DNA of 64,000 nucleotides from Corylus avellana. Its lineage: Eukaryota; Streptophyta; Magnoliopsida; Fagales; Betulaceae. The notes under the pieces were generated by a model. That model worked only from the letters and a program-made list of their open reading frames with translations. It was not told where the DNA came from and made no database searches. A program made the translations under genes and the position numbers. Positions 1 through 11,275 of the stretch are shown here, one piece after another. The stretch is taken from NCBI RefSeq assembly GCF_901000735.1, contig NC_081543.1:16085574-16149573 (forward strand), read 5' to 3'. Within the stretch, counting starts at the first letter, position 1. The number at the start of each line of letters is the position of its first letter.

Positions 1-464
1 CAAACAATACATGTTTATTCAATGAGACAGCTTCAACAAATATGGTAAGATTAACTGTACAAAGCTCCAAGTACAACCAAACCAACCAGGAACAACAAAG
101 TAGATTATTTAACCACATTAAACCACATTATGTAGATTATTTAACAACGAAGTAAATTTCCAAACATTAAACCACATTATAATACAAAATTAAAACAATT
201 TGTCATGGGTACCGTAATTAAAAAAAAAAAACATCTACGTTCGTTGTTTATATATTAACATGTACTCTAATATAAAGTTGCAAAACCTAAACCAAATTAT
301 ATTAAACAAATTGAAAAGGTTGTAATTTGTTAGGAGGCCCTAAATAAAATAAATTTAAGTTATGTTTTTCTCCCAATTTATTGAAAAAAATAAAGTTACA
401 TAATTTTAATTTCATATGGGGACCCTAAATAAAATTCATGTAACTAGCTGCCTAGGTAGGTTTT
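1..464. other. AT-rich sequence with no recognised gene
   Basis: AT-rich plant intergenic DNA. A short phrase built on TTAAACCACATTA with TGTAGATTATTT recurs around 110-180. I see no coding frame, terminal repeat or RNA gene. It ends at an assembly gap, so its relation to the duplicated block that starts at 565 is unknown. Confidence 0.6.
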
Positions 465-564
465 NNNNNNNNNNNNNNNNNNNNNNNNNNNNNNNNNNNN
501 NNNNNNNNNNNNNNNNNNNNNNNNNNNNNNNNNNNNNNNNNNNNNNNNNNNNNNNNNNNNNNNN
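465..564. other. Assembly gap, 100 N
   Basis: Exactly 100 N, the usual placeholder for a gap of unknown size. The left edge of duplication copy A is hidden here. Confidence 0.95.
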
Positions 565-1417
565 AAGTTTAGAATGAAGGTTACAAATGATCTGAATATG
601 TGTACTTTTCCAATTATATTTATAGCATAGAGTTGTATCCTAACCCAATCTAGAGATCAACCTAACCTAACCCAAGGTAAGTAGCTCAAGTCCAATAAAA
701 AACCATTGGGCTCCATTTTAGCTGTACAAGTTGAAGACCAGGCTTGGCTAGGTTGGGACTCATGGTTTGAAAACTTGGGTTAAGCCTGCGTGCCACATCC
801 AACTGGACCAGGCTACCAAAATTGCAATTCTAAAAACTTGACCGTAACTTTAAATTCTTAATCCCTTTGAGATACACTGCATAATGAACGGAATGAGATC
901 CTCTCTATTTCAAATGAAATCAATATTATTTATTTTATAGTCAAGATTTAAAGTTGATCTATCTAACAATTTAGATCTATTTTAAATGTACCAACTTTAA
1001 ATCATGACATTAAATAAAGAAAATTTATTTTATTTGAAATTGAGAGGATCCTTGTCCCTAGCCCTTGGATGACACTTACCCCAACTGCCATGTCATTATA
1101 ACAAAACTATAATCAACCATTGAATCTGTATGAGTCCTAATGATTGATTTAAAAAAATAGATATAATAATTAAGGAACATATACAAGAGATATACATTTA
1201 TATTACAGGTCTTCCCAATAATATCCACTATTAAACTCGGGCAGTAGGAAGTTTCTCTATTCGTATTTATTATGCAAATTAAATGCAAAATACATTTTTT
1301 GTGCAATCGGTGAAATAATCCAATTAGATAGGTGCTCTCCAAGAGGTAGCTCAATCGGCTGGGGACCATGCCTAATAAAGCGGAGGTCACTAGTTTGAAT
1401 CCCCCCTCTTCCTCTTG

Positions 1418-1471
<54 letters not shown>

Positions 1472-1643
1472 AATTAGGTAGGTGAGCAAAAGGAAAGGTC
1501 CTATATATCAAAGACGCAACAAGTTTTATCCACTATGCTCTAAGGACTCCATATCGATCAAGAGTCCTAAGAAATATACTAATTTAGGCATATCGAAAGT
1601 ATCCCCTAGCTGTCGGCTCATCTCGACAGACCTCTAAGCCTTT
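565..1643. repeat. Segmental duplication copy A, left part
   Basis: This stretch is collinear with 58165-60830. The phrases beginning AAGTTTAGAATGAAGG, the run of CCTAACCTAACCC and the end GTATCCCCTAGCTGTCGGC occur in both. Copy A lacks the CACTA element found in copy B at 58999-60620 and has its own SINE at 1335-1468. The block stops at the target-site duplication CCTTT (1639-1643) of the E0 nest and resumes at 37844. No gene is visible. Confidence 0.85.
1335..1468 (+). mobile_element. tRNA-derived SINE in copy A
   Basis: A short non-coding retroposon. It has a pol III A box TAGCTCAATCGG (1347-1358) that fits the tRNA consensus, a B-box-like AGTTTGAATCC near 1392-1402, and a pure A tail of about 50. 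It is flanked by a roughly 16-bp target-site duplication, TCCAATTAGATAGGTG (1319-1334) and TCCAATTAGGTAGGTG (1469-1484), with one mismatch. Copy B at about 60658 preserves the empty site, which confirms the insertion. A related SINE lies at 58521-58630. It cannot fold as a working tRNA. Confidence 0.85.
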
Positions 1644-2299
1644 TGGTGAAGCAGTTTCCGGCACAGTGAACCCAAGGGAATTCGGGTTTTCGAGCTACGC
1701 CTCTCGTGATTCGTCTTTCTGTAAGTCTTGTGGCAAATCTGTCAAATCAAAGCACGCATTAAGAGGATACGCCGGGTGTTGGCCAGTAGTTCCTCTTCCG
1801 ATGCTTAAGTCAGTATGTGTATATGTCAAGTATGCGAATTCGTAGTCCCTCATACCTTCGGAGTGAGGCCTTTTATAGTTGAGCATGCGGAGATGGTCAT
1901 GATGGCCGGCGGAAGATCCGGGATCTAGTCATAACGGCAGGAAGGGTTAATGCTTGTGTTCCTTCTCTTTATGACTAGTAGGAGGCCGTTACGTACGTTG
2001 ATCCGAGGATTGCCTGTACCTGCGAGGTGGTTTAAAGAGCAGGATCGTAACCGTCCCGACTATCCTGCTAGGCACGGGCTGCCTATGTATCCGGACGTTA
2101 AGTGCAGGAGGTTCACAGTGATCCCATGCTTGGATTTTTGCTACCCGGGAGCACATGGGAAGAAGTCGTCTTCATTGCTTTGCATCGGGCGCCTTTGGTG
2201 GGCCCATTTGGATGTACCGGGCTTTCTTAGGCTCATGCGCCCTTGACCCGTGGGCTTTGGATGACCCGTGGGCTTCAGGCGCCGGGTCTATGTGTAATA
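1644..2299 (-). repeat. E0 left LTR (3' LTR)
   Basis: 656 bp, matching the interrupted right LTR (16805-17040 joined to 37214-37843). Its outer end is TGGTGAAGCAG and its inner end TGTGTAATA, a C-to-T change from the TGTGTAACA seen in the right LTR. The minus-strand TATAAAAGG core promoter is intact here. Confidence 0.85.
1871..1877 (-). promoter_or_regulatory. E0 LTR TATA box
   Basis: Reads TATAAAA followed by GGCC on the minus strand, a strong core-promoter match. The equivalent box in the right LTR (17032-17038) is where E1 inserted. Confidence 0.6.
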
Positions 2300-2314
2300 G
2301 TTACCCCCCGAATT
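2300..2314 (-). other. E0 polypurine tract
   Basis: On the minus strand it reads AATTCGGGGGGTAAC directly against the LTR start. This is the expected place and composition for the plus-strand DNA primer of an element transcribed on the minus strand. Confidence 0.55.
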
Positions 2315-2733
2315 CCACCTGCTGAGACTTCGGGAGGAGAGAATTCAAACCCTTGATCTTCTGTTGGTGTTCTTTTTTCGAGGGTGGACCGTTCAAGTGT
2401 CTTTCCATGCCCGGTTCCCTATAGCCATTTTTCTTGGCGTCTTAACTATTTATGGAACCTGACATTCGCATGTCCTAGATATTTCGAGATTTGTTGCATT
2501 CTTACGATTTTCAAATCTTTTGTCCTTATTCGCACAAATGCGCCGTCGCTTGTCCCCATGTTCTACTAGATGTGATTCAAAAATTGATGAAACGAATTCC
2601 GATGTGTGAATCGGTTCCTATGGTTGCGTTTTTTGAAGGGAAAGTTGGCTCGAGTCTCTTCGGTTCAGGTGTGATTGGAGGCTCATGATGTTCTTGCATT
2701 AAATGCCTTGCACCTTGTCCGAGTTTTCTTCCC

Positions 2734-2740
2734 TATAAAG
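2734..2740 (+). promoter_or_regulatory. TATA box of the E0 antisense gene
   Basis: TATAAAG in the context CCCTATAAAGG, about 80 bp before the ATG at 2818. It suggests the plus-strand gene has its own promoter, separate from the LTR. A sequence match only. Confidence 0.45.
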
Positions 2741-3502
2741 GTTTCGCCACCGATCTTTGTCGTTCAAGCCTTCTAGACGTTTCTCAAATCTTAGAGCATT
2801 TGATTTTTAAAGTGGTCATGTCTTCTCAGAAGCTTCCAATTCATGTTGACGAAATCGCCGATGAGCAATCATCAGAGATTCCTTTGCTTCGCCATTCAGG
2901 CAACTCTTTAGCCAGAGTGCGTTCGATCGGCGAAGGATCTCCTTCATCTTTGCGTTTAGACTTTGCGCGCCGGCAAAGATCCTACTTCTCGGTGGAGGAT
3001 GAGAGGGTGCTTCGCCATAACTATGACATACCCTCATCGGTTTTGCTGCATTTTCCTGATGGCTCAACTAGAATGGTCGGTGGTCACGGGGAAATCTGCG
3101 TTCATGAGCGTATGTTCATGGCGGGAGTTCATTTGCCCTTCTCTCCTATAGTGAGGGAGATATTGTCCTTTTTAGGGGTAGCTCTTGCACAACTTATGCC
3201 GAACGGCTGGCGTTATGTCATGGCCACTCTCCTGTTGTGGCGTTCTGTGTTCCCGGGAAAGACCCTATCAATCCCCAAATTTTTTAATATATTTGGGCCC
3301 CATTTTTACCCTACTTCCGAGACGGTTACCTTCATGGTTCACGAGAAGAACCAATTTATCGAGCTTGGAAAAACTTTCTCCAACAACAAGCTGTGGGCGG
3401 AGTAGTTCTCTTACATATCCGGGACTTGGGAGGTGTCGACGTCTGAGGTTTTTCCCGTTCAGGATTCTGTTCCCCGGGAATGGAAAGTCTTTCGAGAAAG
3501 CA

Positions 3503-3575
3503 GTAAGTGTTTTTCGGTTCTTCCTTTTTATCCTTTACCCTTCCTCATACGTTCTTACTTCCCTTTCTACTGCAG
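3503..3575 (+). other. Intron 1 of the E0 antisense gene
   Basis: 73 bp, GTAAGTGTTTTTC to CTTTCTACTGCAG, with the pyrimidine-rich tract of a plant intron. It reads on the plus strand only, so it would not be spliced from E0's own minus-strand RNA. Confidence 0.7.
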
Positions 3576-4486
3576 GGAAAGAATGTCCTGCGCTGAGCCC
3601 AGAGCAGTAGGGCCAGGTTAACCACATCTTGGAGTATTCTCAGCTCCCCGAGAATGCAGATCGGATGCTTTTTGGTAGCATCTTCCGCTCTTCGGGAGTG
3701 CTTGGGGTACAAGATTCCGGTGGATAAAGTTGACTGGGATTTTCTTAGGAACCCTAAGAGATCCAATCTAGCTAGTGACAAGGCGGTTTCGAAGTCGCCT
3801 ACTCGGGCTTCGAGCAAGAAGAGTCGAGCGCACAAGAATGTCTCCTCTTCGGGGAGGTCATCTGCGACTGCTACATCTGCTTCAAAGGATTCGTGTCCAG
3901 CCTCCAAGCCGTCAGGTTCTCATGGTCAGGGCCAGGTTTCGTCAGCTCCCGAGTCTGCGACAAACCTACCGGTATTGAAGAGGAAGGTTGATAGGGGTAA
4001 GGCACCCTTGGAACCGCTTTCGAAGAAAGGACGGGTGGACAAGTCGCCAGACCTCCTAGATGTATTGTCTTCTATGTGGTCTGATTCTGTGCCAATAACT
4101 TTGGGTCCTCCTAGTGGTTCGAGCAAGGCGTCAGTGCCTATTCTTGCAATGGAGGCTACTCCCCTCCACATAGTGCCTTTGGAAGTGCGACCTCGAGAAT
4201 CGGGGAACCAGTGGCCTCCCGTCGTGAGACTTGTACTACCTCCCCTTCCGAGGATAGGCCGATTGACCCGCCAGTTGGGCCTTCCGATTAGCCTCCTGTA
4301 TACTGAGAGCAGTCAATCAGGGGGCATTCCGGGAGGAGTTCTCCGATTATTAGGTCTTTGGCCTCGAGTTGGGTGGGAAACCCTTTGTCGGCAGTTACCA
4401 GGCTACTTCTAGCAGACTATACCCGAGGAGAGGGTCGGCTGACTCCAGAGATGTTCGTGGATAAGCTGATCCATTGTCATTACACG

Positions 4487-4560
4487 GTAAGTCGTTTATA
4501 TCTGATTTCTTGCCTTTTCGAGTGCCATTACTGTTTTTGAAGTGATCTTCTTTCCTGTAG
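4487..4560 (+). other. Intron 2 of the E0 antisense gene
   Basis: 74 bp, GTAAGTCG to TTTCCTGTAG, T-rich. It separates the Ser/Lys-rich exon from the coiled-coil exon. Its size and type match intron 1. Confidence 0.65.
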
Positions 4561-5462
4561 AGCTCCACTCTTATCTCAAGTTGGTATACGGAGTTTCAGG
4601 AGGGTCAGCAAGAGTATGCTGATGAAAGAGTTGAGTTGCGGGGCTTAGTTCAGAAGCTGAGCCAGAAGCAAGGGGCTTCTAGCACTTAGGACCCTAGTTC
4701 CGAGGTAGAGAATCTCCGTCATCTGCTGGCAAGGAAGGAGGACGAGCTTTTAGCGACCAAACATGGGCTCAGTGAATCGAAGCTGGCTAACGCTCAGCTT
4801 CAGATGCACCTTGTTGTCGCCAAGCGGGATGGTCGAGAGTTGGCAAACTGGGTTACAGAGGCAGAGTCTACTGCTGCCCGATTGGTTGCAGAGAATACGA
4901 AGATCGCTGAGGAGCTTTATGAGGTTCAGGTTTCCTAGGAGGGCTTTCGAAAACTTTTCGAGACGCTTGAGGCTCAAATATCTTAGTCGGAAGATGCCCA
5001 TGAGAAGCTTGTAAGTGATTGGGAGGCATTTCGATCCAGGTACGATTGATTTCGTCAAGGGTACCGCTATTGGAAAGCTAAAGCAGTTTGCTATCTTGCA
5101 GAGCTGTCATTTGTTCCTTGGCTTCGGGATCTGTTGTGGGCCCTCAGATTTCATTGGGGTTTTGAGAATCATTGGTACCTCACTGTTCGTAGAGATCATT
5201 TTGGCATCGACCTTGCCACAGTGGAGTCAAATTTTTTAGAGGTGCCAGCTGTTGCTGTTGCAGAAATGGTCGATGCAGGCCATGAGTTGATTCCTGATTG
5301 AAAAGCGCCGAATGTTGCACATTCAAGCCCCTTAATTTAGATATGTTAATTCCTTAGCATTGTTATATGTTTGATTTTTTTTTTTTTTGTGTTTCAAGTT
5401 TTATTTGACAAACCATTGGAAATTGGGCTTAAGAGGGAAAAAAGCTGGACATTCTGGATCTA

Positions 5463-5580
5463 GGATCGAGCGTAGCCCTTCTTGAGATCGAGCGTCTGCG
5501 GCCAAGGATCGAGCGCATGCCTGTGCTCGTGCGCACAACAGCTAAGCTCGAGCGCACAGAACTTCGGATCGAGCGCACAC
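5463..5580. repeat. GATCGAGCGCA motif array in the E4 LTR promoter
   Basis: Variants of GGATCGAGCGCA and GCTCGAGCGCACA recur every 15-30 bp, ending about 125 bp before the LTR TATA box. Related arrays lie at the same relative place in the E1 and E3 LTRs. The composition is CpG-rich in otherwise AT-rich DNA. Confidence 0.75.
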
Positions 5581-5706
5581 AGGCGTGTATTGCACGGCAA
5601 CAATCCTTTTCCAGCGTGGATTTGGTTTTCAGTCTCCCGATTGGACTGGGAGACTGACCTCCGATTGTCTCAGGGTTTCTAGGGTTTTTAGGGTTCTCCT
5701 AATCCC

Positions 5707-5714
5707 TATAAATA
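5707..5714 (+). promoter_or_regulatory. E4 5' LTR TATA box
   Basis: TATAAATA in the context CCCTATAAATAGG; the 3' LTR has the same element near 14308. The likely RNA start is some 25-35 bp downstream. Confidence 0.6.
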
Positions 5715-6532
5715 GGACTCAAAACATTGTAAACAAACACACCGCTTTCTAGAGTTAAAATTTCAGTAGATTGTCTGTGGAGCTTAGAAGATCTTGAGCG
5801 GCTAAACCAATTGTAGGGTATTGATGTAACCCTTTCCAAGCACAATGGTTTGATTGTATTTAATTTCTAGTTTTTCAATTTATACATATTGATTATATAA
5901 CTCTGAGGATTGCTACAATTGATTTATGCTCTTCATATTAAACGCAATTGTTCTTAAATTCCAACTCAATATTAGTAAAATTCTTATCATGTCTTAGAAA
6001 TTATTTTACCATTATTGAACTCAAATAATTCTTATTTTCTGTGATTATAAGAATGATGGTTATACAGTGGTTCTTAATCGACATGCAATCAATAGGGTTA
6101 GATAAACCATACATAGGAAAGACGGATCGTACTACACCCTAATTTAATGAAATTTAGGTAAACGATCCGTACCAACCGAAGATGGGTTATGCTATTACAT
6201 TGATTGAATGAAATTATTTTTCAGTCATGTGTTTACTTGTTTAAATTAAATAAATATGGTTAACCATTGATGTGGGGATCATGGTTAAGTCAATACCCTA
6301 CTCTCTTTCTCATATATTTACTCTCTTTATTTTCATGCACTTTGAATTTACACAAACAAATAATTCTCTTTTGAATTAAGTTAATTTTAATCTTTCAAAT
6401 TTTGATAATTAAACCCCTGCAGTCCTTGAGGTTCGACACCCTCAATATAGCCCTATCCTACGGGATTCATCCTATTGCGAGTGGTAATTTTATAATTGAT
6501 ATTTTTTGTCATAAAACTACCACATCAATTTT

Positions 6533-6550
6533 TTGCGCCGTTGCCGGGGA
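6533..6550 (+). other. E4 primer binding site, tRNA-Asp type
   Basis: TTGCGCCGTTGCCGGGGA, one mismatch from TGGCGCCGTTGCCGGGGA, the complement of the plant tRNA-Asp 3' end. It lies 5 bp after the LTR. This primer is typical of Athila-like elements. Confidence 0.8.
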
Positions 6551-6700
6551 CTGCTTAACGGTTTCATTATCTAAATTTAAGGATCAATTTTATCTTAATA
6601 ATTTATTTTTCTATTTTAAGTTGCTAACTTTAATTTTATTTTGTGTTTTGTTTTTAGTTTTGTAGAATTTGCAAACAAGTCCGTAGCTGCCTTCTCTATG

Positions 6701-6850
6701 ACTGCGATCGAGCGCAGTTCGAGTGCGATCGAGTGCACGAACGCACTTCAGCAAGAACCAAGCCAGCAGCGCTCGAGCCCTCCCCTCCTATGCTCGCACC
6801 CCTCTGCGGCAGTACGCTGGAGCGCACTGTGCCGTGCGATCGAGCGCACT
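6701..6850. repeat. GATCGAGCGCA array in the E4 leader
   Basis: A second cluster of TGCGATCGAGCGCA-type motifs between the primer site and gag. E1 (35650-35710) and E2 (28519-28665) have clusters in the same interval, so the position is conserved between divergent elements. Confidence 0.7.
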
Positions 6851-7082
6851 TGCAGCAACCTGCTGTCAAAACCCTAAGTGCACCTAAGGGCCGTTAAGGG
6901 CCGTTTGTGAGCTTTACTTTTCTTTTTTAGCTTAGTTTTTCTTTTCTTTCTATTTTGTTTATGCTCGGTCGCCGTTTGTTGTCTTTTCCATTAATTTCTT
7001 GGGACCTTGAAATTGAACGCACCTTAGACAAATTAGATACCAAAGGACCCCTAAATTGTTAGAAGAGCCTTCCACTGAAACC

Positions 7083-8735
7083 ATGGGAGACGGTAACCAC
7101 GTGGCTTTGCAAGATCATTATCTTCCTACCACTTACACTACTCCCTCATGTCTCTGGCTGCCAGAGGTTACGGCAGCCCATTATGAAATTATGCCCAGCA
7201 CTATACAAAGTTTACCTTCTTTCCTAGGGCTTAGCACTAAAAACCCTTATGACTTCCTCAGTGATTTCGAAGCAATTTGTTCTACCATTAAAATGAATGG
7301 ATTCACTGAGGATGCCCTAAGGATGCGTCTTTTTCCTTTCTTCCTCAAGGAAAAAGCCAAACATTGGTTCCAGTCCTTAACACCCAACTCTATCACTTCT
7401 TGGGCCCCATAGGAATGACCAATGACATTAGGAGAGCTATCACTAGCTTCTCCCAATATGAGGGAGAAGATTTCCATGAGACTTGGGATAGGCTGCAGGG
7501 CTTACTTAGATCATGTCCACACCACGCTGTCCCGAAATGGCAGCTAGTGCAGTGTTTCTATGATGGCTTGACCGAGTCCAATAGAAAAATGGTGGATGCA
7601 TTTTGTGGGGGAACATTCATGTTAAAAAGTGAAGATGAAGCATGGTATATGTTTGAAAATTTGAGTAACAATTCTCTTCAACAGGTTTCCACCAGAAGGA
7701 GGGCACCAGCACCTAAAGCACTCAAGACAGAGAGTTTGTATGAAGCAGGCCATTCCCCAAACATGGCCAACCAAGTGGTTGAGGCTATCACCAAGAAGCT
7801 AGATCAAGTTTTGATGACTGCTGGTTTTGCTCCTAATACTGCCCACATGCATACACCACATGAATCTTGCTCATTTTTTTCAAGTCCTATGCATCATGTA
7901 AATAACTGCCCTCTTGCTGGAAATTTTACTGATGTTGCTAATGAGCAGGTTAATGCAGCTTTCTTCAGACCAGGTAATGATCCATATTCCAATACTTACA
8001 ACCTCGAGTGGAGAAATCATCCAAATTTCTCATGGAAGAACTCAAATGCGGGCAACCTAGCCCCAGGGCCACACAATCAAGCTCAATCCAACAGGCAGCC
8101 CTACCAACCTCATTCCACTTACCGGCCTCCACAGTAGCAATAGTAGGCCGCACCACCTCCCTCAGATTCTAATTTTGAGAATCGGATGCACAAAATGATG
8201 AGTGAGCTGGCAGGCGAGATAAAGCAGACGGTGAAATCTCAACAGGAGATAGTGAACTCATATTCCCAATCCATTGCCAAGCTGGAAGCTCAAGTCGGAC
8301 AACTTGCCAACACCCTCAACAAAAGGGACGAAGGAAAGCTTCCAAGTCAGCCAGTGGTAAATCCTAAGGGGCGCTACATGGTAAATGACGGCACTTCATA
8401 CCATTAGCAAGTTCAAGCCATCACCACCTTACGAAGCGGAAAAATAATTGACAATCATGTGGAGGAGAAGAAGGATGAGCACACAAAGGTTGCACTGAAT
8501 CTGCAGAATGATAAATGCAAGCAAGTAAGCAATGAGGCTTCGTCATCAGCAGCTCCCACTCCAGAGATTCCATATGAGCCACGACCCCCCTTCCCAGAAC
8601 GTCTCAAGGCACCTTCCCACTTTGGGAAACAATAAGAGAAAATACAAGGAATGATGGAGATGTTCAAACCGGTAAAAATCAATCTTCCCCTTATTGATGC
8701 CATCGCACAAGTGCCTGCCTATGCCAAGTTCCTTC
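7083..8735 (+). pseudogene. E4 gag (decayed)
   Basis: Gag forms the virus-like particle. From ATG 7083 the capsid region includes FLGLSTKNPYDFLSDFEAIC and KEKAKHWFQSL, as in Retrotrans_gag proteins. A deletion or frame change near 7390 links it to a frame that continues MTNDIRRAITSFSQYEGEDF. The nucleocapsid knuckle near 7870 reads CSFFSSPMHHVNNC: the second cysteine of CX2CX4HX4C is replaced by Phe. Later segments include the coiled NSYSQSIAKLEAQVGQLANT. In-frame stops lie near 8136, 8145, 8405 and 8632. Non-functional. Confidence 0.85.
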
Positions 8736-8742
8736 AAGACTT

Positions 8743-10365
8743 GTGTACACAAAGAGGAAGACCAGAAATAACATCCCCAAGAAAGTCCTTCTGACTGAGC
8801 AAGTGAGTTCCGTGATTAAGCACAACACTCCTCCGAAGTTCAAGGACCCCGGGGCTCCTACAATTTCATGCATCATCAGACAAAGGGAAATTGATAAGGC
8901 ACTCCTAGATCTAGGAGCTGGTGTGAATTTGCTTCCATATTCAGTATATCAGCAGCTCGGCCTAGGGGAGCTGAAGCCCACCACAGTGATTCTGCAACTA
9001 GCTGATCGGTCTATTAAGAAGCCTAGAGGGATTGTAGAAGTTGTGATCATCCAGGTGGATAAATTTTTCTTCCTAGTCAACTTTATAGTGCATGACACCA
9101 AGCCTGTGCCCAATCTTGATAAGCTGGTTCCTGTCATCCTTGGGCGTCCTTTCTTAACCACAGCTAATGCATGCATCAATTGTCGAACTGGAGTCATAGA
9201 GATCTCATTTGGCAATATGAAGGTTAGGTTGAATATCTTTACTGCATTTCAGCATGTTCCTGATCAAAATGAGTCTTTCTTTTTGGACAGCATTGAAGAA
9301 TATGTAGAAGATTCACTACCTAAGCTCCTGACCAAGGATCCAGTGGAAGCCTGCTTGACTCACTTCGACTTTGAAGAGTTCAAAACTGACCAGTACATCA
9401 AAGAGGTCCATGATTTGCTAGCAACAGCCGCAAGTGCAGATTTCCCTCCATGGAGAGTAGTAAAGGAGCCCCTACCTGTGACATCGAGCGCTCCTCTTGT
9501 TCCTTCTTTACTGTCTCCACTGAAGCTTGAGTTGAAGCCCCTGCCAGCAAAGCTCAAGTATGCATTTCTTGGATCTAACAGCACTTTTCCGGTCATCATT
9601 GCTTCCGACCTTCAAAAAGACCAAAAGAACAGTCTGCTAGCAGTGTTAAAGGAACATAAAGAGGCCATTGGATGGACCGTAGCAGATTTGAAAGGCATCG
9701 ACCCCTCTATATGTATGCACTGGATCCATTTGGAAGAAGATGCTCAACCTTCCAGTGAGGCACAATGCCGGCTAAATCCCAACATGAAAGAGGTAGTGAT
9801 GAAAGAGGTAGTCAAGTTACTTGATGCAGGCATCATCTACCCTATCTCAAATAGCAAATGGGTGAGCCCCACTCAAGTGGTTCCAAAGAAATCCGACATC
9901 ACCGTCGTTGAGAACTCAGCTGGAGAGTTGGTTCCACAGCGCACAACCACGGGATGGCGTGTTTGCATCGACTACCGAAAGCTCAATTCCCATACCCGGA
10001 AGGATCACTTCTCGCTCCCATTCATTAATCAAATTTTGGAGTGTCTTGCTGGCCAAAGCTACTATTGCTTCCTAGACGGCTATTCCGGGTATAATCAGGT
10101 AGCAGTTGATCCCCAAGACCAAGAGAAGATGACATTCACATGTCCATTCGGCTCCTTTGCTTACAGACGCATGCCCTTCGGATTATGCAATGCACCTGCC
10201 ACATTCCAGAGATGTATGATGTCTATCTTCTCCGACATGATGAAGAAATTTTTGGAGGTATTTATGGATGAATTTTCTATTTTTGGATCTTCTTTTGATA
10301 AATGTCTCCATAATCTTTCACTTGTGCTTCAACGTTGTAAAGAAACTAACCTGATTTTAAGTTGA
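8743..10365 (+). pseudogene. E4 protease and reverse transcriptase
   Basis: One open frame of 540 codons. The aspartic protease region contains ALLDLGAGVNLLPYSVYQQL (plant Ty3 elements usually have DLGAS) and VILGRPFLTTANACINC. The RT part has GWRVCIDYRKLNSHTRKDHF, YCFLDGYSGYNQ and FGLCNAPATFQRCM. The catalytic box reads FMDE where FMDD is expected, so the second catalytic Asp is Glu, which makes activity unlikely. The frame ends at TGA 10363-10365, where Trp is usual (ILS then EKSHFMV). Confidence 0.9.
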
Positions 10366-11275
10366 GAGAAGAGCCACTTCATGGTGCAAGAAGGTATAGT
10401 TTTGGGCCATGTAGTGTCCAAAAGAGGTATTGAGGTGGACCGGGCCAAAGTTGAGCTAATTGAAAATTTACCGCCGCCTACTTCAGTGAAGTAGATCCGT
10501 TCTTTCCTAGGGCATGCCGGCTTCTATCGCCGCTTCATCAAGGACTTCAGTAAAATTTCAAGGCCCTTGGGTAACTTGCTTGCTAAGGACGCCCCTTTTC
10601 ACTTTGATGAAGCGTGTCAAGAGGCATTCCAGAAGCTCCGGTCTCTGTTATCTTCTGCCCCCATCATGCAGCCTCCTGACTGGTCTTTGCCCTTTGAAAT
10701 CATGTGTGATGCATCTGACTATACTGTGGGTGCAGTATTGGGACAGCAGGTAGGTAAGCTCCCTCATGTCATCTATTATGCTAGCAAGACTCTAATGGAT
10801 GCTCAAGTCAATTACACAACCACCGAGAAAGAATTGCTAGCTGTGGTCTTTGCCTTGGATAAATTCCGCTCATATCTTCTGGGATCAAAGGTCATCATTT
10901 ATTCTGATCATGCTGCTCAGCGACATTTGCTGGCCAAGAAAGAAACAAAGCCACGGTTGATCCGCTGGATACTACTTCTGTAAGAATTTGATATTGAGAT
11001 TCGGGACAAGAAGGGCACTGAGAATGTTGTTGCCGACCATCTATCACGAATCTTGTTTGAGACACCCCAGCCAGTTCCTGTTCATGACTCTTTCCCAGAT
11101 GAGCAACTATTTGCAATTACTCAGAGAAATCCACCGTGGTATGCCGATATTGTCAATTATCTAGCTACTGGTCGGATTCCTTCTCATTGGTCTAAGCAAG
11201 ATAAGGACCACTTCTTCAAGCAAGTTCGATTCTATTTTTGGGAAGATCCAGAGTTGTTCAAGTATTGTGCTGATT
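10366..11275 (+). pseudogene. E4 RT connection and RNase H
   Basis: Continues the polyprotein after the stop at 10363. [20 protein letters not shown] marks the end of RT. RNase H contains [18 protein letters not shown] (catalytic Asp), [20 protein letters not shown] (Glu) and YSDHAA (Asp). In-frame stops near 10492 and 10981, and TAG at 11275, each fit a C-to-T change of a Gln codon. A chromodomain is not expected in this lineage and none is seen. Confidence 0.85.

Larger units (their letters stand above)
2818..5298 (+). pseudogene. E0 antisense gene, exons 1 to 3 (gypsy-type transposon protein-like)
   Basis: It starts at ATG 2818 (MSSQKLPIHVDEIADEQ). Exon 1 (2818-3502) holds a conserved region with the phrase FLGVALAQLMPNGWRYV, which I recognise as the plant 'putative gypsy type transposon' domain (PF04195, Transposase_28); its biochemical role is not established. 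Exon 2 (3576-4486) is Ser/Lys-rich and disordered-looking. Exon 3 (4561-5298) is a coiled coil rich in E, K, L and Q. The reading frame resumes at 15157 beyond the nested E4. The copy is dead: in-frame stops lie at about 3403, 3606, 4687, 4936, 4984 and 5048, and there is a frame change near 3690. Most stops fit C-to-T change of Gln or Arg codons. The gene runs antisense to E0. The family call is from memory of its signature. Confidence 0.65.
5299..6527 (+). repeat. E4 5' LTR
   Basis: About 1.23 kb; matches 13890-15156. It carries a GATCGAGCGCA array (5463-5580), then an AGGGTTTCTAGGG block, then TATAAATA (5707-5714). The start is mutated to TGAAAAGCGCC, against TGATAAGCACC in the 3' LTR. Confidence 0.88.

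Noticed and set aside
1347..1402. A tRNA gene at the A and B boxes
   Set aside because: No acceptor stem or anticodon arm can be formed; the poly-A tail and target duplication show a SINE.
1076..1511. Two minus-strand ORFs with long Phe runs
   Set aside because: They are translations of the SINE poly-A tail and its flanks.
7247..7477. Minus-strand ORFs across E4 gag-pol (also 8455-8876, 8949-9215, 9360-9599, 11465-11854)
   Set aside because: They are shadows of the plus-strand retroelement frames with no conserved protein.
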